DNA from: Novosphingobium guangzhouense
GTDB taxonomy: Bacteria; Pseudomonadota; Alphaproteobacteria; Sphingomonadales; Sphingomonadaceae
Direction of reading: 5' to 3'
DNA length: 64,000 nucleotides
Assembly (NCBI RefSeq): GCF_002896965.1
Contig: NZ_LYMM01000039.1
Span: 1-64,000 of the forward strand
Positions 35,837 through 44,950 of this stretch are shown one piece after another (within the stretch, counting starts at the first letter, position 1; each line of letters opens with the position of its first letter). Below the pieces are notes generated by a model. It did not search any database and had not been told where the DNA came from. It saw only the letters and a program-made list of their open reading frames with translations. Position numbers and translations under genes: made by a program.

Positions 35837-36901
35837 TCAGGCGGCCTTGGTGCGGCTCAGGCGGCGCCTGCCGACGATCGCCGCCGCAGCCGCGCCGAAC
35901 AGGATCAGCATCGGCGGCGCGGGCACGTCGGTCCCGCCCGAAGACGTCGGCGGCGGCGGAGAGTTGTCTCCCCCCGTCGTCGTCGTGGTGCCGCCCGATG
36001 TGGAGCCGGACGAAGAGGAGGACGAGGACGAACTGGAACTGCTCGACGAAGAGGTCGACCCGTTCGATCCCCCCGACGTGGAAGAGGAGCCCGACGACGA
36101 AGACGAAGACGAACTTGACGAAGAGCCGCTCGACGTGGCGCCGCCGGACGAATTGTCGTCGCCGCCGCTCGATGAACTGGACGACGAACTCGACGAGGAC
36201 GAGGACGAGGACGACGAAGAGCTGGAGCTGCTCGTGCTGGTGACGTTGCCCGAACTGGTCGATGTGGTCGAGGTCACGCCGCCTGTCGTGGTGGTCGAAG
36301 TGATGCCGCCGGTGGTCGAGGTTACGCCGCCGGTGCTGGAACTGCTGGTCGAAGTCACCCCGCCCGTGGTCGAGGTTACACCCCCCGTGCTCGAACTGCT
36401 GGTCGACGTGACGCCGCCGCTGGTCGACGTGACGCCCCCGGTGGTGGAAGTCACGCCGCCGCTGCTGGTCGACGTGATCACCACGTTGCCGCCACCACCG
36501 CCGCCACTGCCTCCGAAGAAGCCGCCGAAGAACCCGCCGCCAAAGCCACCGAAGCCGCCGCTGCCGCCGCCGATCACAACCGGGGTGCCGCCACCGCCGC
36601 CCGAATAGGACGGGCCGGATGCGGGCGGCATGTACGGCGGGGGCATCGGCACCATGGCCATCTGGGGCTGGTCGCAGCAGGTGCGCTTGATGATCTTGCG
36701 AACGCGCTTGGTGGTGCGCGGGGTGTCCTTGCGGACGATGCGCCGGGCCGGATGTTTAACCGGGGCGGCCTTGGCCACCTTCACCTTGCGGTACTCCGTC
36801 TTCGCGGACTGCGTTTCGGCCACGTGGACAGCGCCGCCGCCGATCACGGCACAGCCCGCCGCACAAGCAGACAGTTTTGCTAGGGCCATCCGAACAGACA
36901 T
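35837..36901 (-). CDS. Ser/Thr/Gly-rich protein with PEP-CTERM-like C-terminus
   Basis: A ~354-aa exported protein. The start MSVRMALAKLSACAAGCAV then VIGGGAVHVAE is a signature leader seen on several sphingomonad surface proteins. After a Lys/Arg-rich basic stretch comes a Gly-rich region, then a long Ser/Thr/Gly low-complexity region built of GGVTSTTGG-type repeats and poly-Ser. The end VPAPPML plus a hydrophobic run and GRRR matches a PEP-CTERM sorting signal (VPAP variant). That would mean processing by an exosortase encoded elsewhere. I start at MSVRM with an AGAGAG site upstream. Confidence 0.78.
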   Translation of the reverse strand: MSVRMALAKLSACAAGCAVIGGGAVHVAETQSAKTEYRKVKVAKAAPVKHPARRIVRKDTPRTTKRVRKIIKRTCCDQPQMAMVPMPPPYMPPASGPSYSGGGGGTPVVIGGGSGGFGGFGGGFFGGFFGGSGGGGGGNVVITSTSSGGVTSTTGGVTSTSGGVTSTSSSSTGGVTSTTGGVTSTSSSSTGGVTSTTGGITSTTTTGGVTSTTSTSSGNVTSTSSSSSSSSSSSSSSSSSSSSSSGGDDNSSGGATSSGSSSSSSSSSSSGSSSTSGGSNGSTSSSSSSSSSSSSSSSGSTSGGTTTTTGGDNSPPPPTSSGGTDVPAPPMLILFGAAAAAIVGRRRLSRTKAA

Positions 36902-37153
36902 AACGCGTTGCTCTCTTTGTTTTCGCACCGGAAGCACGACGCCGCCTTCGCGGGCAATCTTGCATCCATCTGCCAGAAACAACGCAGAGACAGGTTAAAG
37001 CGGCAACGCCATTCCCCCGGAATTCACCGTCCCGAAGCGGGAAATTGCGTTAATTTATCATCTTAACACGAAGCTGTGCCGAAACGGGACTGTCCGTTCG
37101 CGGGATTGTAAAGCAGCCCGACGACTTTCGCCCCGATATGTCGGCTAGTACAC

Positions 37154-38194
37154 TCAGCCTTCCGAATCGAAAAGCCCGCCCTGCGGCCCCGATGTCGGCG
37201 CCAGCGGAGGGGTCATGCCCAGATGCGCCCAGCCCCGATCGTTGAGGCAGCGCCCGCGCGCGGTGCGCGCGACAAGGCCCAGCTGGATCAGATACGGCTC
37301 GATCACTTCCTCGATCGTGTCGCGCGGTTCGGAAAGGCCCGCCGCCAGCGTTTCCACGCCCACAGGGCCGCCCTTGTAGATATCCGCGATCATCCGCAGG
37401 TAGCGGCGATCCTGCGCATCAAGGCCGATGGCGTCGACTTCCAGCCGGGTCAGCGAATCGTCGGCGATTTCGCGTGTGATCACGTCCGAACCCGCCACGT
37501 GCGCAAAGTCCCGCACGCGCCGCATCAGCCGCCCCGCCACGCGCGGAGTGCCGCGCGCGCGACGGGCGATCTCGGTCGCGCCGCCCTTGTCGATGCCGAT
37601 GCCCAGCAACCCCGCCCCGCGCGAGACGACCTTTTCCAGTTCTTCCACCGTATAGAACTGCAGGCGCACCGGAATGCCGAAGCGGTCGCGCAGCGGGGTC
37701 TGCAACAGGCCTTGCCGCGTCGTCGCGCCGATCAGGGTGAACGGCGGCAGATCGATCCGCACCGAGCGCGCCGAAGGCCCCTCGCCGATGATGAGGTCCA
37801 GCGCGCGGTCTTCCATCGCCGGATAGAGCACTTCCTCGACCACCGGGTTCAGGCGATGGATCTCGTCGATGAACAGGACATCGCCCTGCTCCAGATTGGT
37901 GAGCAGCGCCGCAAGATCGCCCGCCTTGGCGATGACCGGGCCGGACGTGGCGCGAAAGCCCACGCCCAGTTCACGCGCGACGATCTGCGCCAGCGTGGTC
38001 TTGCCAAGGCCCGGAGGCCCGAAGAACAGCACATGGTCCATCGCCTCGCGCCGCGATTTGGCGCTTTCGATGAAGACGTGCAGGTTGTCCTTGGCCGCCG
38101 CCTGTCCGACGAATTCGGCCAGCGTCTTGGGCCGCAGCGCCGCATCGGCGTCCTCGGCCTGGCGGGTGGGGGAAAGGATGGGGTTGTCGGTCAT
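37154..38194 (-). CDS. ruvB: Holliday junction branch migration ATPase RuvB
   Basis: RuvB is the hexameric motor that moves Holliday junctions with RuvA. The 346-aa product contains Walker [10 protein letters not shown], Walker [11 protein letters not shown], and [20 protein letters not shown] with the arginine finger region; the C-terminal winged-helix domain ([19 protein letters not shown]) is complete. It ends the minus-strand unit ruvC-ruvA-ruvB. Confidence 0.98.
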   Translation of the reverse strand: MTDNPILSPTRQAEDADAALRPKTLAEFVGQAAAKDNLHVFIESAKSRREAMDHVLFFGPPGLGKTTLAQIVARELGVGFRATSGPVIAKAGDLAALLTNLEQGDVLFIDEIHRLNPVVEEVLYPAMEDRALDLIIGEGPSARSVRIDLPPFTLIGATTRQGLLQTPLRDRFGIPVRLQFYTVEELEKVVSRGAGLLGIGIDKGGATEIARRARGTPRVAGRLMRRVRDFAHVAGSDVITREIADDSLTRLEVDAIGLDAQDRRYLRMIADIYKGGPVGVETLAAGLSEPRDTIEEVIEPYLIQLGLVARTARGRCLNDRGWAHLGMTPPLAPTSGPQGGLFDSEG

Positions 38195-38206
38195 GAAGTG
38201 AAACGC

Positions 38207-38812
38207 TTATCCCGTCGCCAGCTTCAGCGCCACGCGCATGAGATCGCCCAGCGGCGCATCCTCGCCCAGCTGATCCACCGCCTTGCCCACGGCCGTTGCC
38301 GCCACGGCGGGCTTGAAGCCAAGGTTCTGCAGGGCCGAAACCGCATCCGCGCTGGCAGAGCCCGCAGGCGCCGCCACCGCGATGCCCGGAGCGCCCGGCG
38401 CGGTCGGCATGCCGCCGGCCTTGTCCTTGAGTTCGTTGACGATGCGGCTGGCCAGCTTGGGCCCCACGCCGTTGGCGCGCGCCACCATGGCGGCGTCGCC
38501 GCCCGCGCAGGCGCGCTGCAATTCCTCGGTATTGAGGGCCGAAAGGATGGCCAGCGCTACCTTGGAGCCCACCCCCTGCACCGCCGTCAGCAGGCGGAAC
38601 CAGTTGCGCTCCGCCGCAGAGGCGAAGCCGATCAGGCGCTGGTCGGTCTCCGACACCTGCATCTCGGTATGGACGACGACCTTGTCCCCCCGGATTCCCA
38701 GATGGTCCAGCGTCCGCGCGGAGCAATGGACAAGGTAGCCCACCCCGTTCACGTCGATGATGGCCCAGTCGGCACCGGTGTCGTCGAGCAATCCTGTCAG
38801 CTTGGCGATCAT
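38207..38812 (-). CDS. ruvA: Holliday junction binding protein RuvA
   Basis: RuvA tetramers hold the junction and load RuvB. The 201-aa product starts [20 protein letters not shown] and has the helix-hairpin-helix motifs around [19 protein letters not shown] and [20 protein letters not shown], plus the C-terminal domain III that touches RuvB ([16 protein letters not shown]). It starts 12 bp before ruvB on the same strand. Confidence 0.97.
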   Translation of the reverse strand: MIAKLTGLLDDTGADWAIIDVNGVGYLVHCSARTLDHLGIRGDKVVVHTEMQVSETDQRLIGFASAAERNWFRLLTAVQGVGSKVALAILSALNTEELQRACAGGDAAMVARANGVGPKLASRIVNELKDKAGGMPTAPGAPGIAVAAPAGSASADAVSALQNLGFKPAVAATAVGKAVDQLGEDAPLGDLMRVALKLATG

Positions 38813-38894
38813 GGTTTGTTCCTATGGCAGGAAGGGAATCACCGCGCCAGAGGAAAAGCGGCAAAAAGGCCGGCCCTTTACCGAGGCCAGCCCT

Positions 38895-39371
38895 TTACCG
38901 ATGACTCCCCAGCATATTCGCGTGGGTGATCGCCACCGCCAGCGCATCGGCGGCGTCTTCTCCCGCCAGCTTCACGCCAGGGAGCAGAACCTTGAGCATC
39001 GCCTGCACTTGCGCCTTTTCCGCGCCGCCGGTGCCAACGATCGCCTTCTTCACCAGCTTGGTCGAATATTCCGCCACCTGCAGCCCGGCGCGCGCCACGG
39101 AAAGCATCGCGACGCCGCGCGCCTGCCCCAGCTTGAGCGTGGACTGCGGGTTCACGTTGACGAAGACCTCCTCCACCGCGCCCGCATCGGGGCGGTGGTG
39201 AAGGATCACGTCGGTCAGCGCCGCGTCCAGTTCCACCAGCCGTTCGGCCATGGCGGCCTTGGCGTTGGTGCGGATCTGGCCATTGGCGACGTGGCTGAGG
39301 CGGCTGCCGCTCTTGGCGACGACGCCCCAGCCCGTGCAGGTCAGGCCGGGGTCGATGCCCAGGATGATCAT
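38895..39371 (-). CDS. ruvC: Holliday junction resolvase RuvC
   Basis: RuvC cuts Holliday junctions symmetrically. The 158-aa product starts [18 protein letters not shown] (catalytic Asp7), has [10 protein letters not shown] (Glu) and [12 protein letters not shown] (last two Asp residues), the complete acidic quartet. Typical length. It follows yebC by 10 bp and precedes ruvA by about 80 bp. Confidence 0.97.
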   Translation of the reverse strand: MIILGIDPGLTCTGWGVVAKSGSRLSHVANGQIRTNAKAAMAERLVELDAALTDVILHHRPDAGAVEEVFVNVNPQSTLKLGQARGVAMLSVARAGLQVAEYSTKLVKKAIVGTGGAEKAQVQAMLKVLLPGVKLAGEDAADALAVAITHANMLGSHR

Positions 39372-39381
39372 TGCCGGGCTC

Positions 39382-40146
39382 TTAGCCCAGCGTTTCCATC
39401 ACTTCGTCGGAGATTTCGTAGTTGCCCCAGACGGTCTGGACGTCGTCGTCGTCGTCAAGCGTGTCCACCAGCTTCATCAGCGTGCCCGCGTTGTCGGCGC
39501 CGACATCGACCTTGAGGTTGGGCTTCCATGCCAGCTTCACGCCTTCGGCCTCGCCCAGAACCTTTTCCAGTTCGCGCGCGACTTCGTGAAGCGAATCGAC
39601 CGAGACCCAGATCTGGTGCTGACCGGGGTTCTCGTCGCCATCGCCCATATCGCTTTCGACATCGTCGGCGCCCGCTTCGATCGCGGCTTCGAGAACCTTG
39701 TCCTCGTCACCTGCCGATGCCGGGTACTCGATCAGGCCAAGGCGTTCGAAGCCGTGCGAAACCGCGCCCGAAGCACCAAGGTTGCCGCCGTTCTTGGCGA
39801 AGGCGGTGCGCACGTTGGTGGCGGTGCGGTTGCGATTGTCGGTCAGTGCCTCGACGATGATGGCGACGCCGCCGGGGCCGTAACCCTCGTAGCGCACTTC
39901 CTCGTAGTTCTCGGCATCGCCCTTGGAAGCCTTGTCGATCGCGCGCTGGATGTTGTCCTTGGGCATCGACTGCGCCTTGGCCGCGTTGACGGCGGCGCGC
40001 AGGCGCGGGTTCATGTCCGGATCGGGCATGCCCATCTTGGCCGCGACGGTGATTTCGCGGCTCAGCTTGGAGAACAGCGACGAGCGCTTCTTGTCCTGCG
40101 CACCCTTGCGATGCATGATGTTCTTGAATTTGGAATGGCCTGCCAT
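39382..40146 (-). CDS. yebC: YebC/PmpR family regulatory protein
   Basis: A 254-aa member of the TACO1/YebC family, starting [18 protein letters not shown], with the family motif [20 protein letters not shown]. YebC proteins act as transcription factors or, as recently proposed for the family, help ribosomes through proline-rich stretches. Close linkage to ruvC is common in Gram-negative bacteria and is seen here (10-bp gap). Confidence 0.95.
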   Translation of the reverse strand: MAGHSKFKNIMHRKGAQDKKRSSLFSKLSREITVAAKMGMPDPDMNPRLRAAVNAAKAQSMPKDNIQRAIDKASKGDAENYEEVRYEGYGPGGVAIIVEALTDNRNRTATNVRTAFAKNGGNLGASGAVSHGFERLGLIEYPASAGDEDKVLEAAIEAGADDVESDMGDGDENPGQHQIWVSVDSLHEVARELEKVLGEAEGVKLAWKPNLKVDVGADNAGTLMKLVDTLDDDDDVQTVWGNYEISDEVMETLG

Positions 40147-40277
40147 TGCTCGCGCCTTACCTGTCCGCTCGTTGCCTGCCCGCGAGAACCGCGGGTCTTT
40201 ACGATGAATGAAGTGGCGCGGGCCTTACAACAGCCTCCCCCCAAAGGGCAACCGGAGTCGGCCTGTCAGACAACGAC

Positions 40278-40595
40278 TCAGACAACGACGGCCGTGCCGG
40301 AGCAGCTGACCATCAGCATCGATCCGTGCGATCCGATCACTTCGTAATCGATATCGACGCCGACCACGGCGTTGCCGCCCAGCTTTTCCGCCTCTGCCTC
40401 CATTTCCACCAGAGCTTCCCGACGCGCGCGCTGCAACACTTCCTCATACTTGCCGGAACGACCGCCGACGATATCGGTGACGGCGGCGAACAGGTCGCGC
40501 ACAAGGTTGGCGCCGACGATGACTTCGCCGGTGACGATGCCCAGATAGTCCCTGACCGGGCGACCTTCGATGGCGGGAGTGGTGGTGACGATCAT
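40278..40595 (-). CDS. YbjQ/UPF0145 family protein
   Basis: A 105-aa protein of the YbjQ (DUF74) family, with [20 protein letters not shown] and [20 protein letters not shown] matching the consensus, and [17 protein letters not shown]. Function is unknown; members assemble into beta pentamers. The ATG chosen has a strong AAGGAG site; the longer in-frame start 117 bp upstream has none. Confidence 0.9.
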   Translation of the reverse strand: MIVTTTPAIEGRPVRDYLGIVTGEVIVGANLVRDLFAAVTDIVGGRSGKYEEVLQRARREALVEMEAEAEKLGGNAVVGVDIDYEVIGSHGSMLMVSCSGTAVVV

Positions 40596-40690
40596 CGGCG
40601 CGCTCTCCTTCGTTGGATGGGCAGGGTCGCACCGTCGCGCGGTGGTGGCAAGACAACCAATTGGCAAGGAAATCAGGGCTAGGAAGACGC

Positions 40691-41407
40691 ATGGCGACCC
40701 GGATCGAAACACCCTCTCCCGCCCGTTCCCCTGTCCTGCGCGAACTGGCGCACTTCCTTGCCCGGCCGCGCGTGCTGCAGCCGGTCGGCCTGCGAACGCG
40801 CGAAGGCTGGGCGCGACTGGCCATGCTGGCGGCGCTTCATGTCGGCGGATTGCTGCTGGTGGTGCTGCCTCTGCTGGGGCTCTACCAAAGGGCGATGGGC
40901 CAGCCGTTGCCCGATGCCTTCGACAAGCTGCCCGCAGGCTGGCTGCTGCCGATCACCATCATGATCGCGCCGGTGCTGGAGGAAATGATCTTCCGGGGCT
41001 GGCAGACGGGCCGCCCGCGCGCGCTCTGGCTGCTGGCCTGCACGGGCCTGTTTGCGGTGCTGGTAGCAGTGGCGAAAACACTGCAGCCGCTGGTGCTGGC
41101 AGGATCGCTGCTGGCGCTGGCGATCGTGGCCGTTGCAGGCTGGGTGCGGCTGCGCAAGCGGGAAGTGCCCGGTGCCTATCTGACCGCCTATCCGGCGCTG
41201 TTCTGGCTGGCCGCGCTGCTGTTCGCCGCGGTGCACCTGATGAACTATCCCACCGTCTCCGCGCTCGCGCTGCCGATGGTGCTGCCGCAGTTGTGGGCAG
41301 GCGTGCTGCTGGGCTTCACGCGCCAGCGCATCGGCCTGCCGGCAGCGATGCTCCAGCACGCATGCGCCAATGCGGCGGCCATGGTGCTGGTGCAACTGGG
41401 GGGCTGA
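40691..41407 (+). CDS. CPBP family intramembrane protease
   Basis: A 238-aa membrane protein with about six helices and the CAAX protease/bacteriocin-processing (CPBP) motifs: [12 protein letters not shown] (EExxxR), [10 protein letters not shown] (FxxxH) and a third-motif region [11 protein letters not shown]. This family cleaves or protects membrane peptides. Start chosen at ATG after AGGAAG. It is divergent from the YbjQ gene and convergent with gapR. Confidence 0.9.
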   Translation: MATRIETPSPARSPVLRELAHFLARPRVLQPVGLRTREGWARLAMLAALHVGGLLLVVLPLLGLYQRAMGQPLPDAFDKLPAGWLLPITIMIAPVLEEMIFRGWQTGRPRALWLLACTGLFAVLVAVAKTLQPLVLAGSLLALAIVAVAGWVRLRKREVPGAYLTAYPALFWLAALLFAAVHLMNYPTVSALALPMVLPQLWAGVLLGFTRQRIGLPAAMLQHACANAAAMVLVQLGG

Positions 41408-41428
41408 ACCGCCCCCTTTTCCGCCTGA

Positions 41429-41665
41429 TCAGTCGATGCCGAGCGCCGACTTGTAAGTGTCGAGCAGCATGTCCATTTCGCGGCGATCGTCGGGCTTCAT
41501 CTTGCGCAGGCGCACGATGGCACGCATGATCTTGACGTCGTAGCCCACGGCCTTCGCTTCGTTGTAGACGTCGCGGATATCGTCCGAGATGCCCTTCTTT
41601 TCTTCTTCCAGGCGCTCGACGCGCTCGATCAGAAGGCGCAGGCGATCGTCGGTGGTTTCGGCCAT
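41429..41665 (-). CDS. gapR: GapR-like nucleoid protein (DUF2312)
   Basis: A 78-aa protein of the DUF2312 family, whose Caulobacter member GapR is an essential nucleoid protein that clamps overtwisted AT-rich DNA and helps topoisomerases. LLIERVERLEEEKKGISDDI, DVYNEAKAVGYDVKIMRAIV and RLRKMKPDDRREMDMLLDTY are all conserved. Lys and Glu-rich coiled helices fit the family's dimeric/tetrameric structure. Confidence 0.93.
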   Translation of the reverse strand: MAETTDDRLRLLIERVERLEEEKKGISDDIRDVYNEAKAVGYDVKIMRAIVRLRKMKPDDRREMDMLLDTYKSALGID

Positions 41666-41856
41666 GGGGGTACGTGCTCCGGTATAAACGGGTGAATCAG
41701 TCGGCGGCGCTGATAGCGATGCATGGGGATTCGGGCAAAGCGCTCCCCTGTGGAAATCATGTGGAGGACGTTCAAGGGTTGCCCGCTCCGCCCCGCATTC
41801 CTATGTGAAGCAGGCGCCGACAACGTTCGCGCGCCTCCTTCGGCGGAGCTTCAGGT

Positions 41857-41870
41857 CCGGGACGGCCCGG
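41857..41870 (+). promoter_or_regulatory. possible guanidine-II-like (mini-ykkC) hairpin upstream of sugE
   Basis: CCGGG-ACGG-CCCGG forms a 5-bp hairpin with an ACGG loop, the exact loop type of the guanidine-II riboswitch, ending 26 nt before a SugE-type gene, the classic context. Only one such loop is visible: a second hairpin just before the start (GCAAT-GAG-ATTGC) lacks ACGR. The match is suggestive, not proof. Confidence 0.35.
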
Positions 41871-41896
41871 CGATCATACTGCAATGAGATTGCCCA

Positions 41897-42214
41897 ATGC
41901 CCTGGATTCTTCTTCTCATCGCCGGACTGCTGGAAGTGGTCTGGGCCTTTTCCATGAAACAGTCCGAAGGCTTCACCCGCCTGTGGCCCAGCGTGGTCAC
42001 CATCGTTGCCATGATCGCCAGCTTTTCCCTGCTGGCCGCCGCGATGCGGTCCCTGCCGCTCGGCACGGCCTATGCGGTGTGGACCGGCATCGGCGCGGTG
42101 GGCGCCTTCGCGGCGGGGATCGCGTTCATGGGCGAATCGGCCAGTGCCATGCGCCTGCTTGCCGCCGGACTGATCCTGGGCGGCATCGTGCTGATGAAGG
42201 TGGCGACGCCCTGA
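41897..42214 (+). CDS. sugE: small multidrug resistance protein, SugE/Gdx type
   Basis: A 105-aa four-helix SMR transporter. [20 protein letters not shown] holds the conserved Glu of helix 1; [12 protein letters not shown] and [15 protein letters not shown] match the Gdx/SugE branch, which exports guanidinium, rather than the polyaromatic-cation EmrE branch. It is convergent with the DUF1244 gene, ending 3 bp before that stop. Confidence 0.9.
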   Translation: MPWILLLIAGLLEVVWAFSMKQSEGFTRLWPSVVTIVAMIASFSLLAAAMRSLPLGTAYAVWTGIGAVGAFAAGIAFMGESASAMRLLAAGLILGGIVLMKVATP

Positions 42215-42217
42215 TCT

Positions 42218-42529
42218 TCAGTGGCCGGGCGCGTTCTTCTTCACGCTCTCTTCCATGCGCGCGATCTGGTCGGGGGTAGCCTCGCTCTGGTGCTGCGCCT
42301 TCCAGTCTTCGAACGGCATGCCGTGGATGACTGCGCGCGCGGCACCCTTGTCGCCCTCGTATCCGGCATCGCGGATCCAGTCGGCCAGGCAGTTGCGGCA
42401 GAACCCGGCCAATCCCATCAGTTCGATATTCTGCGCATCGTGGCGATGCTGGAGATGGCGTACAAGGCGACGGAACGCGGCTGCGGCCACGGCATCGTCT
42501 ATCATATCAATATTATCTTGGCCGTTCAT
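42218..42529 (-). CDS. DUF1244 family protein
   Basis: A 103-aa protein. The core LMGLAGFCRNCLADWIRDAG then HGMPFEDWKAQHQ matches DUF1244, a small, widespread proteobacterial family of unknown function; two cysteines (CRNC) could bind a metal. Recognised inside a much longer antisense frame: only the last 103 codons, starting MNGQDNIDMIDDAVAAAAF, are the real gene, divergent from pyruvate kinase. Confidence 0.88.
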   Translation of the reverse strand: MNGQDNIDMIDDAVAAAAFRRLVRHLQHRHDAQNIELMGLAGFCRNCLADWIRDAGYEGDKGAARAVIHGMPFEDWKAQHQSEATPDQIARMEESVKKNAPGH

Positions 42530-42631
42530 AATCGTACCGATCGTCCTTGGTTTGTCATCGCGCCTTTGCCATATGAGGCGCGGTTTCCGGAAGAGGCAGT
42601 CAACTTGGTCAATACCATCCCCTCGGGCGCA

Positions 42632-44104
42632 ATGCCCTATCGTCGTTCGCCCCACCATCGCGGTATCAAGCGCCAGCGCAAGGTAAAGATCCTGGCAACG
42701 CTGGGCCCTGCCAGCCGCGACAAGGAAACGATCGCCAAGCTGCTCAAGGCGGGCGCCGACGCGTTCCGCGTCAACATGAGCCATGGCGACCATGACACCC
42801 ATCGCGAAACCATCGCCAACATCCGCGCGGTTGAGAAGGACCTTGAACGTCCCGTCGCGATCCTGTGCGACCTTCAGGGCCCCAAGCTGCGCGTCGGCCA
42901 GTTCGATGGCGGCAAGGCATTCATCCGCCACGGCGCCCACTTCACGCTGGATCGCGATCCCGCGCCGGGCAACGACGAGCGCGTGTGCCTGCCGCACCCC
43001 GAACTCTTCGGCATTCTCCAGAAGGGCCAGCGCCTGCTGATCGACGACGGCAAGCTGCGCCTGGTGGTGATCCGCGCCGACAACGACGCGATCCTGTGCA
43101 GCGCCGAAGTCGGCGGGCCGATCTCCGATCGCAAGGGCGTGAACATTCCCGACGCCATCGTCCCGGTCCCCGCGCTGACGGAAAAGGACCGCCGCGACCT
43201 TGCCTTCGCAGTGGAACAGAAGGCGGACTGGATCGGCCTTTCGTTCGTCCAGCGCCCCGAAGACGTCGCCGAAGCGCGCCGCCTCTCCGGTGGTCAGGGC
43301 GCGATCATGGCCAAGATCGAAAAGCCCGCCGCCGTCGAAAGCCTGGACGAGATCATCGAACTGTCGGACGGCATCATGGTGGCGCGCGGCGATCTTGGCG
43401 TGGAACTTCTGCCTGAAGAAGTGCCGCCGATCCAGAAGCACATCATCGAAAAGACCCGCGCGCAGGGCAAGCCGGTGGTCGTCGCCACGCAGATGCTGGA
43501 ATCGATGATCACCAGCCCCTCGCCCACCCGCGCCGAAGTGTCCGACGTCGCCAACGCGGTTTACGACGGCGCCGACGCGGTGATGCTTTCGGCTGAAACC
43601 GCAGCAGGCCAGTGGCCGGTGGAAGCGGTGACGATCATGGACCGCATCGCCGCCCGTGTCGAAAGCGACACGACTTACCGCGAACGCATCCACCTGACCC
43701 ACACGCCACCCGACGCGACAAGCGCGGACGCCCTGTCCGAAGCCTGCGCGCAGATCGCCGATACCCTGACGATCGAAGGCATCGTGGTGTTCACCGGATC
43801 GGGCGGCTCTGCCCGCCGCGTGGCGCGCGAACGCCCGGCCGCACCGATGCTGGTGCTCACGCCTTCGCAGCCCACCGCCCGCCGCATCGCCCTGCTGTGG
43901 GGCGCGCACGCGGTCGTCACCAGGGACATCGGCAGCTTCGAGGAGATGATCGCCAAGGGCAAGCGCATGGCCCTGCGTCACGGCTTCGGCGCAGCCGGGT
44001 CGCGTCTGGTCACGCTGGCGGGCGTGCCATTCGGCGTGCCCGGCTCCACCAACCTGCTGCATATCGTCACGCTGACCGGCAACGAGCTGGATACGCCACG
44101 GTAA
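42632..44104 (+). CDS. pyk: pyruvate kinase
   Basis: Pyruvate kinase transfers phosphate from phosphoenolpyruvate to ADP in glycolysis. In the ~490-aa product KVKILATLGPAS, RVNMSHGD, IMAKIEKP (catalytic Lys), VARGDLGVELL and QMLESMITSPSPTRAEVSDV are all present, with the C-terminal allosteric-type domain. I choose ATG (MPYRRSP); a TTG 42 bp upstream preceded by GGAAGAGG is a plausible alternative start. Confidence 0.96.
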   Translation: MPYRRSPHHRGIKRQRKVKILATLGPASRDKETIAKLLKAGADAFRVNMSHGDHDTHRETIANIRAVEKDLERPVAILCDLQGPKLRVGQFDGGKAFIRHGAHFTLDRDPAPGNDERVCLPHPELFGILQKGQRLLIDDGKLRLVVIRADNDAILCSAEVGGPISDRKGVNIPDAIVPVPALTEKDRRDLAFAVEQKADWIGLSFVQRPEDVAEARRLSGGQGAIMAKIEKPAAVESLDEIIELSDGIMVARGDLGVELLPEEVPPIQKHIIEKTRAQGKPVVVATQMLESMITSPSPTRAEVSDVANAVYDGADAVMLSAETAAGQWPVEAVTIMDRIAARVESDTTYRERIHLTHTPPDATSADALSEACAQIADTLTIEGIVVFTGSGGSARRVARERPAAPMLVLTPSQPTARRIALLWGAHAVVTRDIGSFEEMIAKGKRMALRHGFGAAGSRLVTLAGVPFGVPGSTNLLHIVTLTGNELDTPR

Positions 44105-44114
44105 GAAGAAAGAA

Positions 44115-44155
44115 GGGGTCTGGGGCCGGGCCGCGAATTCCGGCCCTCAGACCCC
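44115..44155. terminator. long inverted repeat downstream of pyk
   Basis: GGGGTCTG plus GGGCCGG pairs with CCGGCCC plus CAGACCCC: 15 bp with one bulged T and a 10-nt loop. It lies just after pyk, with a purine-rich run before it, and is probably a transcript-end structure. It shares the GTCTGGGGCC sequence with the inverted repeat after the aldehyde dehydrogenase gene. Confidence 0.6.
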
Positions 44156-44243
44156 GTTACTGTCGGCGTCAGGTGCACATGGCGCCGCAGGCTGAACAGT
44201 GCATGAGGTGGCTACGCACGCAACCTCGGCGGCCATACGGGAT

Positions 44244-44264
44244 GCAGGGGTTTTAAACCCCTGC
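44244..44264. terminator. terminator-like palindrome before the YggS gene end
   Basis: GCAGGGG and CCCCTGC pair around TTTTAAA and are followed on the plus strand by GTTTCCTTTAGTTCTTT. This looks like a second Rho-independent terminator for pyk. On the minus strand it lies 8 bp beyond the YggS stop but lacks a U-run. Confidence 0.6.
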
Positions 44265-44271
44265 GTTTCCT

Positions 44272-44928
44272 TTAGTTCTTTGGCCTCGCTCCGAACAGCG
44301 CACTGCCCACCCGCACATGCGTCGCGCCGAGCATAACGGCCGTCTCGAAATCCTCGCTCATCCCCATCGAAAGCTGTTCCAGCCCGTTGTCCGCAGCGAT
44401 CCTGGCCAGCAGCGCGAAGAACGGCGCCGCCTCGATCCCGAACGGCGGCACGCACATCAGGCCGACGACGGGAATCCCCGCATCGCGCGCCAGAGCCAGC
44501 AGTTCGGGCACTTCGGCAATGGCGCAGCCGCCCTTCTGGTCTTCTGCCCCGATGTTGACCTGGATGAAGCACGGCACCTTGCGTCCGGTCTTCTCCATTG
44601 CCTTGCCCAGCGCCGCGACCAGCGAGGCGCGGTCGAGCGAGTGGATGCAGTCGAACAGCGCCAGCGCATCCTCGGCCTTGTTCGACTGAAGCTGGCCGAC
44701 AAGGTGCAGTTGCACATCGGGGTAGTCTTCGCGCAGGGCCGGCCACTTGGCTTCGGCTTCCTGCACGCGGTTTTCGCCGAAGACGCGCTGGCCGGCGTCA
44801 AGCAGCGGCCTGATCGCTTCGGCAGCGTGAGTCTTGGAAATGGCGACGAGTTCGACCGCCTCGGGCTTGCGAGCGGCAATGCGGGCGGACTTGGCGATGC
44901 GGGCGCGGATGTCTTCTAGCTGATCCAT
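44272..44928 (-). CDS. YggS family pyridoxal phosphate homeostasis protein
   Basis: A 218-aa single-domain TIM-barrel PLP protein (family of human PLPBP). PLP Lys is in ELVAISKTH (Lys32), and FGENRVQEAEAKW, LHLVGQLQSNKA and LSMGMSEDFETAVMLGATHV complete the family pattern. It keeps vitamin B6 and amino/keto acid balance and is not an enzyme in the strict sense. Divergent from the thiamine gene, with starts close together. Confidence 0.94.
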   Translation of the reverse strand: MDQLEDIRARIAKSARIAARKPEAVELVAISKTHAAEAIRPLLDAGQRVFGENRVQEAEAKWPALREDYPDVQLHLVGQLQSNKAEDALALFDCIHSLDRASLVAALGKAMEKTGRKVPCFIQVNIGAEDQKGGCAIAEVPELLALARDAGIPVVGLMCVPPFGIEAAPFFALLARIAADNGLEQLSMGMSEDFETAVMLGATHVRVGSALFGARPKN

Positions 44929-44950
44929 GGCGCGCTGCTATAGCGTCCCT

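Noticed and set aside
35826..36608. 260-codon plus-strand frame with VEVTPPVVEVTPP repeats
   Set aside because: It is the antisense reading of the Ser/Thr/Gly repeats of the PEP-CTERM-like gene, which has a signal leader, sorting tail and ribosome site.
37223..38929. 568-codon plus-strand frame over ruvB/ruvA
   Set aside because: Antisense to ruvA and ruvB, whose motifs are complete.
42530..44062. N-terminal ~510 codons of the minus-strand frame that ends in the DUF1244 protein
   Set aside because: Antisense to pyruvate kinase; only the last 103 codons match a known family and have their own start.
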